A stretch of DNA of 64,000 bases from DAIPJH01 sp036770365. GTDB taxonomy: Bacteria > Pseudomonadota > Alphaproteobacteria > Rickettsiales > UBA998. Below the pieces are notes generated by a model, which did no database searches, was not told where the DNA came from, and saw nothing but the letters and a program-made list of their open reading frames with translations. Both the position numbers and the translations under genes were made by a program. Shown piece by piece: positions 58,810-64,000 of the stretch. Positions within the stretch are counted from its first letter, which is position 1; the number at the start of each line of letters is the position of its first letter. The stretch lies in contig DAIPJH010000001.1 in the NCBI GenBank assembly GCA_036770365.1, forward strand, positions 326,253 through 390,252, read 5' to 3'.

Positions 58810-59101
58810 GCCCTACCCTGCTTTATAGCCTTCTACTTGAAAACAACACGTTCTAAAGCAGAATAACTATACCCCATAAAACATATAGCACCACAACACT
58901 TAATAAAGCGCATAGAACGCGCAATTGTTAAATGAAAGCACTATACATTCGCGTGCGCACAGTAACAAAGTGAAGGAACAAAACCAATGAGAAAAAGAGA
59001 GGTTTAGTTAGAAATGTTTTTAATAAACATTCTATCGTTGTCTGATTTCAAATAAGCAGCCTCAAATTTGTATAATGAGGCTGCTTATAAATATTATATA
59101 A
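58810..59101. other. Intergenic region between mgtE and phyH, with hairpin
   Basis: AT-rich. At 59052-59088 there is a perfect 13-bp inverted repeat (ATAAGCAGCCTCA ... TGAGGCTGCTTAT, 11-nt loop), a terminator-like stem after phyH, without a strong T-run. A 26-bp word at 58920-58945 recurs near yceI. A very short frame MRKREV after GAAGGAA is seen, but I do not call it. Confidence 0.6.
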
Positions 59102-60013
59102 CTACGCTGCTTGCAAATTATGAGCTGTAAGTGCTTTATTTTGATTTTTTTCATATTCTAGCATTAACTTGGTTTGCTCATCTGTTAAAAAATCTTCTGC
59201 ACCTAACTCATCACGATTTTCTCCTGTCAATAGGGTGATTGGATTATGACCATTTACCCATCCCAAATTGGGTCGATGGACATTATATCCCAACAACTCT
59301 TGAAGTTTTGGAGGAAAGTTTTTTGCTACTTCTGGAGGGTAGGTTAAATATTGATTTTCAGATTGACGAAGCCAGCCAAGACAGTATCCAATCGCTATGC
59401 CTGTTCGTGGGGTATCAGTAATATTTGCACCACCACCATGCAACAAAGAAGCCGCATAGATTAAAACTGAACCAGCTTTCATTTCAGCATACTGAATTTC
59501 GTCTTGCTGAGGAATACGATCTTTATTCCACTTGTGACTTTTAGGCACAATTTGAGTTGCCCCATTTTCTTTGGTAAAGTCACTATAAGCCCAAATAGCA
59601 TTTACCACGAATTCAAATGGTTTATTCTCAATTGGAAACATAGCAGAATCTGGATGCAAAATTTGTGCTTTCTCACCAGTATCAATACGAATTCCCTGAG
59701 TAAGATTCAATTGGATAGAGTCACAGTTTTTGCCCAGAAGATGGTCAACCAATGATAAAACAGTATTTTCCAATACCATGTTTTGACAAATCAAACTTTT
59801 CGTCAACAACCCCTCAATACGTTTGGTTCTTGAACCAAAAAATAAAGCCTTACTGTGTTTTCTGCTGTCAAAATGCGGTTCAAGTTCGTATGTTAGTTGT
59901 GTTAATTCTGAGGCATTTAACACATCTTCAATAATAACATATCCTTCTTCTTCAAGGCAGCTCTTAAGTTGACTAATAGTCGTCGTATGAATTGAAAATT
60001 TTGCCAATGACAT
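59102..60013 (-). CDS. Phytanoyl-CoA dioxygenase-family oxygenase
   Basis: A 303-residue Fe(II)/2-oxoglutarate oxygenase of the PhyH family. Iron ligands are His120 and Asp122 (ILHPDSAMFP) and His192 (SLLHGGGANITD), and the 2-oxoglutarate arginine is Arg203 (TPRTGIAIGY). Family members hydroxylate very diverse substrates. It is divergent from luxR, and 62 bp upstream of its ATG lies the same dyad that precedes luxI, so it is probably controlled by the quorum-sensing circuit. AAAGGAG precedes the start. The substrate cannot be predicted. Confidence 0.87.
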   Translation of the reverse strand: MSLAKFSIHTTTISQLKSCLEEEGYVIIEDVLNASELTQLTYELEPHFDSRKHSKALFFGSRTKRIEGLLTKSLICQNMVLENTVLSLVDHLLGKNCDSIQLNLTQGIRIDTGEKAQILHPDSAMFPIENKPFEFVVNAIWAYSDFTKENGATQIVPKSHKWNKDRIPQQDEIQYAEMKAGSVLIYAASLLHGGGANITDTPRTGIAIGYCLGWLRQSENQYLTYPPEVAKNFPPKLQELLGYNVHRPNLGWVNGHNPITLLTGENRDELGAEDFLTDEQTKLMLEYEKNQNKALTAHNLQAA

Positions 60014-60075
60014 TGAGATCTCCTTTGCAGTGTTAAACTGAAAAAGAACATACTTTTTACATTTAATTAGCTTAA

Positions 60076-60091
60076 CTACCCATAAAGGTAG
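60076..60091 (-). promoter_or_regulatory. Candidate lux-box upstream of phyH
   Basis: The dyad CTACC-N6-GGTAG (minus strand CTACCTTTATGGGTAG). It matches the box in front of luxI in 13 of 16 positions when both are read toward the gene they precede. Its distance to the phyH start, 62 bp, is similar to that of the luxI box to luxI. Confidence 0.65.
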
Positions 60092-60255
60092 GGGGCTGAA
60101 ACCAAAATATTTTAGAAAATTTGGCAGGTTATACTCCCCTAATTAAATAAATGTTGTACAAAGAAAAAACATCTCCTTAACATGGTCTAAAGAAAATATT
60201 GCTTGCCAATCAAAGTTTAATATCTAATCTTTGGTTGCTTCTTGTGAAACCTCGC

Positions 60256-61008
60256 ATGGTACAACACATGAAATATATGGTTGAAGATTTTATTGAGTCT
60301 GCAAATAGTTCTTCAAATAGAGAAGAATTGTTTGCCAGATACATTTCAACTCTTAGGAAACTAGGGTTTACCACCGCTGTTTATACAATGGTTACAGACC
60401 ACCATCTTGCAGGTGAGAAGTCTGGACATGCTTTACAATCTAACTTTCCATCGGACTGGTTAGAGTATTATTTTGAAAAAAATTACACACATATTGACCC
60501 AGTAACGGCTTATGTTCATGACACCAACAAAGCATTTGCGTGGAATGAAATTCACGAAAAGCTGGACCTAAGCAACCAACAAAAAACGATTCTTCATGAG
60601 GCAAGGGCTGCAAGCCTATTTTCTGGAATAGGAATTCCGTTGCATGGCGCAAGGGGCGAACTAGCAGGAGTAGGACTTGCTGGTGATATTGACCATCGAA
60701 AATTTCACGCATTTGAATTAACACAAGCACAATTTATTACTGAACATTTTCATCATATGTATTGTGATTTTGGGAATGGTACAAAGAATACCGATACGTT
60801 AACTGAGAAAGAAAAGGAAATCCTTAAATGGATGGCGGTGGGCAAGTCAGTATATGATACATCCGTAATACTTGGAATTTCTCAGGACACCGTGAAATTT
60901 CACAGGAAGAACATATTTCGTAAGCTAGATGCATGTAATAAAACTTATGCTATCGTCAAAGCTCTAAGACTCGGGATTATTTCCTTAGATAAGATCGCAC
61001 TAACATAA
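60256..61008 (+). CDS. luxR: LuxR-type acyl-homoserine-lactone receptor
   Basis: A 250-residue quorum-sensing regulator with an autoinducer-binding domain and a C-terminal HTH. Using ATG 60256, Trp68, Tyr72, Asp81 and Trp96 have exactly the spacing of TraR Trp57, Tyr61, Asp70 and Trp85, the lactone- and amide-contacting residues; Pro82 follows the Asp. The HTH is in TEKEKEILKWMAVGKSVYD and GISQDTVKFHRKNIFRKLD. The ATG at 60256 (MVQHMKYMVED) was preferred over TTG 60199 by length. luxI follows on the same strand, and phyH is divergent. Confidence 0.92.
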   Translation: MVQHMKYMVEDFIESANSSSNREELFARYISTLRKLGFTTAVYTMVTDHHLAGEKSGHALQSNFPSDWLEYYFEKNYTHIDPVTAYVHDTNKAFAWNEIHEKLDLSNQQKTILHEARAASLFSGIGIPLHGARGELAGVGLAGDIDHRKFHAFELTQAQFITEHFHHMYCDFGNGTKNTDTLTEKEKEILKWMAVGKSVYDTSVILGISQDTVKFHRKNIFRKLDACNKTYAIVKALRLGIISLDKIALT

Positions 61009-61012
61009 AAAT

Positions 61013-61028
61013 CTACCCTATTGGGTAG
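61013..61028 (+). promoter_or_regulatory. Candidate lux-box upstream of luxI
   Basis: CTACCCTATTGGGTAG, a perfect 6-bp-armed dyad 57 bp upstream of the luxI ATG, in the short luxR-luxI gap. A -10-like CATAAC lies at 61052, consistent with a box overlapping the -35 region. Confidence 0.7.
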
Positions 61029-61085
61029 GTGTGTGCCGTTAACATTCTCTTCATAACATTAGCCATCTTTTGTTTAGGAGGGAAT

Positions 61086-61733
61086 ATGACGGTAGATTGC
61101 GTTACAATAGCCAATAATCATTTGTTCCATAACAATTTATTGGCTGGTCAGCATAGACTTCGATATGATTCAATTATTAGTCGTCAAAATTGGAATGTTC
61201 CCCACATTGAAGGCATGGAATATGATCAATATGATAATCCAGCTACTACCTATCTAGTATGGAAAGACAAAAACCATATTGTTCGAGGTGTCTCTAGGCT
61301 TTATCCTACAGATCGCCCTTTTATGTTACATGATGTGTTCTCACATATGGTGACGTATCAACCATTGCCAGTTGGCAAAGATATTCTTGAGGGATCAAGG
61401 TTTTGTATTGACAAAAATGTCGCCCCTGACCTGAGAAAAATCATTATACAAGAACTTGTTGTCGCATATTTGGAATATGGCTTGAGTCAAAACGTCACGC
61501 AAATCCTAGGGGTCATGTATCCAGTATATTGGCGCAATATTTTTGAAAAGAACGGGTGGCAACCATCTTGGTTAGGAGATGAATTCATTACTCCAGATGG
61601 CAAAAAGTCTCGTGCAGCTAGTTTACCTCTTTCTGAGGCTGTGTTGAAACAGGTCAGAGAATGTACTGGAATAAAAACAAATATAATTAACTACGGTCAA
61701 ATTGATGGGGATAGCTATGTTAAAGCAGCATAA
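61086..61733 (+). CDS. luxI: LuxI-type acyl-homoserine-lactone synthase
   Basis: A 215-residue autoinducer synthase using S-adenosylmethionine and an acyl-ACP or acyl-CoA. The invariant residues are present: Trp36 (RQNWNVP), Glu45, Asp47 and Asp50 (MEYDQYD), Arg71 (GVSRLYPT), Phe85, Glu102 and Arg105 (LEGSRFCID). The acyl chain cannot be told from sequence. The ATG at 61086 has AGGAGGG immediately upstream; a frame from 61029 would add 19 residues through the promoter. Two small genes follow, the first overlapping luxI. Confidence 0.95.
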   Translation: MTVDCVTIANNHLFHNNLLAGQHRLRYDSIISRQNWNVPHIEGMEYDQYDNPATTYLVWKDKNHIVRGVSRLYPTDRPFMLHDVFSHMVTYQPLPVGKDILEGSRFCIDKNVAPDLRKIIIQELVVAYLEYGLSQNVTQILGVMYPVYWRNIFEKNGWQPSWLGDEFITPDGKKSRAASLPLSEAVLKQVRECTGIKTNIINYGQIDGDSYVKAA

Positions 61734-62034
61734 TAAAAAAATAGATGCGAGAGTCATTGCCTTACTAAATATGCAAATGAGTATTGCTTTAAAATTTTCT
61801 AAACTTGTCGAGGAGGTCAAAGACATTGATGATTTAGCAGAAATATTTAGATGCAGTACCTTTGATGTTATTGATTGGATAAGAACAAATTTATCATCCG
61901 AGTCAGGTGAAATTTCCAATAACAACCTAAAAATCAATTTAAAAAACTTAGAAGCAATAGAGGAGCGATTAGTCAGGCAAGCTCTTGTGCCATCAAACAC
62001 TTCTATTGGTATAACTAATCAAAGAATGAATTAG
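61717..62034 (+). CDS. Small helical protein overlapping the end of luxI (unassigned)
   Basis: A 105-residue protein starting at ATG 61717 inside the end of luxI, with GGGG six bases upstream. Helical and mixed-charge, including ALKFSKLVEEVKDIDDLAEI and a segment DVIDWIRTNLSSESGEISNN. No known family. The overlap suggests translational coupling with luxI, so it may modulate or serve the signal circuit. Confidence 0.7.
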   Translation: MLKQHNKKIDARVIALLNMQMSIALKFSKLVEEVKDIDDLAEIFRCSTFDVIDWIRTNLSSESGEISNNNLKINLKNLEAIEERLVRQALVPSNTSIGITNQRMN

Positions 62035-62043
62035 GTTTCTATA

Positions 62044-62349
62044 ATGACACGAGAACAACAAACAGAGTTGAAAGCGATTATTGCAAGTCTGTACTATCTA
62101 GAAAATGAGTCAGCTAAACTAAATTTTGATGAAATAACGATTATTCTGAAACGCGCCATTTCTGAAGTTGACACCTTCTTGCAAGGACATGCTCTAAATG
62201 AAGACTTATTTAAAAAAGATCTTTATAATTCAGAATTATATAAACTTCTTACTGTTGTTAACCGTTTTTCTACAATCGGCCAAAAAGAACTCGGTGGATT
62301 GATTAAAGCCCTAGAAATTTACAATCAAGAGATTCGGTTGCCTAGCTAA
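62044..62349 (+). CDS. Small protein at the end of the luxI unit (unassigned)
   Basis: A 101-residue, mostly helical acidic protein (REQQTELKAIIASLYYLENE, LNFDEITIILKRAISEVDTF). It begins 9 bp after the preceding gene. It has no signal peptide or recognisable domain. Its end overlaps a tiny convergent frame by 4 bp. Confidence 0.7.
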   Translation: MTREQQTELKAIIASLYYLENESAKLNFDEITIILKRAISEVDTFLQGHALNEDLFKKDLYNSELYKLLTVVNRFSTIGQKELGGLIKALEIYNQEIRLPS

Positions 62350-62492
62350 TATAATGTTAACAGTCCAGAGGGCGTTTCTTCTTCTGCCTTATCAACTGCG
62401 CTCATCAACAATAATTCAGGTACATTGTCATTGTCGTGAATGAGATGTAAAATCAGCAGGTTATACCTATTTAACTGGTTGAAGTTAATCAT
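62346..62492 (-). CDS. Tiny ORF (48 aa), unassigned
   Basis: MINFNQLNRYNLLILHLIHD ... DKAEEETPSGLLTLY. Its ATG overlaps the stop of the preceding tiny frame (ATGA), the pattern of coupled genes. Composition is natural for a small helical protein, but no relatives are recognised. Confidence 0.4.
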   Translation of the reverse strand: MINFNQLNRYNLLILHLIHDNDNVPELLLMSAVDKAEEETPSGLLTLY

Positions 62493-62623
62493 TTTTTATT
62501 TCTTTTATAAATCTCATTAGCAATATTCAGGCATGCCGAAGCGACTTTCACATTATCACTTTTCATGAAAAGTGCAGTACGTTCCATTGCACGGTGGAGT
62601 GTGGAAAAGATTTTTTCAAACAT
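62489..62623 (-). CDS. Tiny ORF (44 aa), unassigned
   Basis: MFEKIFSTLHRAMERTALFM, then KSDNVKVASACLNIANEIYK. The protein is basic and helical. It precedes the 48-residue frame, with which it overlaps by four bases. No clear ribosome binding site. It could be a real pair or chance frames in AT-rich DNA. Confidence 0.4.
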   Translation of the reverse strand: MFEKIFSTLHRAMERTALFMKSDNVKVASACLNIANEIYKRNKK

Positions 62624-62756
62624 TTATTTGGTCAAGCCTTCAATATGCTTTAGTTTGAGATACAATAAAAATTTGCAGAAACCACAGTTACTACAGATTA
62701 CAAGTAGGCTAATGAATACCTAAATTAGTTGCTGATAGCCCCTAGTTCTTTATATA

Positions 62757-62841
62757 TGGTGCGGTCGAGAAGACTCGAACTTCCACGGGTTGCCCCACAT
62801 CGACCTCAACGATGCGCGTCTACCAATTCCGCCACGACCGC
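62757..62841 (-). tRNA. tRNA-Leu (GAG)
   Basis: Class II tRNA on the minus strand: acceptor GCGGTCG/CGACCGC, anticodon loop TTGAGGT (GAG), long variable arm, T-arm GTTCGAGTC and encoded CCA. Confidence 0.94.
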
Positions 62842-62871
62842 ACAGTCGTTATCTGACACATGAGCTTTGCG

Positions 62872-62940
62872 TTTCATGCCAGCGCAAGCTAGCATCTCAG
62901 GGGCAATCCGCGCTAGATTCCAGCTTACACTAGAATGACT
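62872..62940. repeat. Degenerate palindromic repeat upstream of lipB
   Basis: TTCATGCCAGCGCAAGCTAGCATC and AGATTCCAGCTTACACTAGAATGAC are two decayed copies of the hairpin unit found intact at 29553-29588. Confidence 0.6.
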
Positions 62941-63037
62941 CTGCGGAGGAGGTTTGCACCGAGAACGTCAAAAAAAGCTCCTGTAACTTACAGAAGGCTT
63001 GCCTATGTAGCGTAAGAATGTTTTAAGTGCAAGTCCT

Positions 63038-63676
63038 ATGGAATGGAAAATATCACAAAATTTAGTCTCGTATGAAACAGCGGTCGCGCAGATGGAAGCG
63101 CGTGTGCAGGCAATTCGAGCTGCTAACGCGGATGAGATGGTGTGGCTGCTGGAACACCCCGCTCTTTATACCGCAGGGACAAGCGCAAAGGAAAGCGACC
63201 TAATTGACCCTGATTTTTTGCCTGTACATACATCAAGACGCGGCGGACAATACACCTATCACGGTCCTGGACAGCGCGTGGGTTACGTGATGCTTGATCT
63301 TAAAAAACGCGCCGCAGCGACAGGACACGCTGTACCTGATATCCGCGCTTATGTAAAAGCACTCGAACAATGGTTGATAGACACGCTCGCACATTTTGGT
63401 GTGAAGGGAGAACTACGTGAAGGGCGCATCGGCATCTGGGTAGCGACCCCAACAGGTGAAGATAAAATCGCCGCACTCGGCATGCGTATCTCTGGGGGCG
63501 TGAGCTATCATGGCGTTTCACTTAATGTTGCGCCTGATTTATCTCATTTTAACGGCATCGTCCCCTGCGGATTACACGAGTATGGTGTCACTTCCTTAAA
63601 AAAACTAGGAATTAACTGCTCAATGGATGAAGTTGACAACGCGTTGCAGCAATGTTTTTCAAAGATTTTTGCCTAA
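63038..63676 (+). CDS. lipB: Octanoyltransferase
   Basis: Transfers octanoate from ACP to lipoyl domains, the first step of lipoate synthesis. The 212 residues include LLEHPALYTAGTSA, RRGGQYTYHGPGQRVGYVML, a catalytic Lys143 in EDKIAALGMRISGGVSYHG and Cys177 in GIVPCGLHEYGVTSL. Length and motifs are complete. It lies between tRNA-Leu and tRNA-Gly. Confidence 0.96.
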   Translation: MEWKISQNLVSYETAVAQMEARVQAIRAANADEMVWLLEHPALYTAGTSAKESDLIDPDFLPVHTSRRGGQYTYHGPGQRVGYVMLDLKKRAAATGHAVPDIRAYVKALEQWLIDTLAHFGVKGELREGRIGIWVATPTGEDKIAALGMRISGGVSYHGVSLNVAPDLSHFNGIVPCGLHEYGVTSLKKLGINCSMDEVDNALQQCFSKIFA

Positions 63677-63761
63677 GCATCAAGTTATTGAAAATTACCG
63701 TTGTCTTTTGAAAGGATTTACTGTAACAAAACGCCCTTGGCAGCCTGCAAGCCATTTGTAG

Positions 63762-63835
63762 GCGGGTGTAGCTCAACGGTAGAGTCCCAGCCTTCCAAGC
63801 TGGTAGTGTGGGTTCGATTCCCATCACCCGCTCCA
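63762..63835 (+). tRNA. tRNA-Gly (TCC)
   Basis: Acceptor GCGGGTG/CACCCGC, D-arm GCTCAACGGTAGAGT, anticodon loop CTTCCAA (TCC), T-arm GTGGGTTCGATTCCCAT and encoded CCA. It precedes tuf by 110 bp, as in many alphaproteobacteria. Confidence 0.95.
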
Positions 63836-63945
63836 CCTTGAGGGGGCAGGCTGAAGAACGAACATGGGGAAAATGACTTGTCATTTTCCACGTAGAATTA
63901 AAGAAGTATAGTACAAAGTTAGTTTTAACAGAAGGATCTAGCGCA

Positions 63946-64000
63946 ATGGCTAAGGCGAAGTTTGAGCGGAATAAGCCGCATTGTAACATTGGAACTATTG
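63946..64000 (+). CDS. tuf: Elongation factor Tu, N-terminal start
   Basis: The last 55 bases encode MAKAKFERNKPHCNIGTI, the N-terminus of bacterial EF-Tu just before the GHVDHGKT loop. The gene continues beyond the window. It delivers aminoacyl-tRNA to the ribosome. The upstream tRNA-Gly supports the usual tRNA-tuf arrangement. Confidence 0.93.
   Translation, partial: MAKAKFERNKPHCNIGTI

Overview
The window looks like chromosomal DNA of an alphaproteobacterium of moderate to low GC content. The pointers are a MipZ-type division ATPase, a Usg family protein, an EF-Tu start typical of the class, a dehydrogenase-first FadJ, a bactofilin, an HSK2-type ThrB followed by rnhA, and an rlmB/tRNA-Tyr ... 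tRNA-Gly/tuf neighbourhood. The 23S and 5S rRNA genes stand alone: no 16S gene or 16S-23S spacer tRNAs lie upstream, and the 23S gene has its own sigma-70-like promoter. Unlinked rRNA genes are known from Rickettsiales and some other lineages, but the metabolism here (alginate-type polysaccharide, fatty-acid oxidation, acetate activation, quorum sensing) is that of a free-living or facultatively associated cell. I cannot fix the order or genus.

Layout. 1-7.4 kb: housekeeping genes (YqgE, YgfZ, a glycosyltransferase, Usg, a lipoprotein hydrolase, endonuclease III, bactofilin, ThrB, RNase HI). 7.36-10.75 kb: the 23S-5S unit on the minus strand with terminator, processing stems and promoter. 10.8-20.7 kb: a large SF2 helicase with a small coupled partner, two small lipoproteins, a COG2509 FAD protein, an HTTM pair, tRNA-Gln, CutA, and an RNB-domain exoribonuclease with an unusual long C-terminus. 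20.9-32.7 kb: tRNA-Thr, an AstE/AspA-like protein, a membrane spermidine-synthase-like protein, then fatty-acid oxidation genes (thiolase, FadJ-type protein, FadD). A cassette of an LprI-like protein plus an MNT/HEPN toxin-antitoxin pair sits between thiolase and fadJ, bracketed by a 52-bp perfect duplication of the fadJ start. 32.7-49.4 kb: an HD-domain SpoT-like protein, FolD, a TSUP permease, Acs, a putative copper-handling pair (Sco-like plus membrane protein), a DUF6901-like protein, several proteins without assignment, a PIF1-like helicase, tRNA-Arg, MipZ and YceI. 49.4-54.0 kb: alg44-alg8-algD, the catalytic core for an alginate-like polymer. 54.2-64 kb: rlmB, tRNA-Tyr, a TonB receptor, MgtE, then an AT-rich quorum-sensing island (phyH, luxR, luxI, two small genes), tRNA-Leu, lipB, tRNA-Gly and the start of tuf.

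The most interesting system is the quorum-sensing island. The same 16-bp dyad, CTACC-N6-GGTAG, lies about 60-65 bp upstream of both luxI and the divergent phyH gene. This suggests that a phytanoyl-CoA-dioxygenase-family oxygenase is a direct output of the acyl-homoserine-lactone circuit. The second is the toxin-antitoxin cassette in the beta-oxidation operon. The third is the free-standing 23S-5S unit, with an 18-bp processing stem joining sites almost 3 kb apart. Dispersed palindromic repeats occur in several intergenic gaps, and one related stretch appears to sit in frame inside fadJ.
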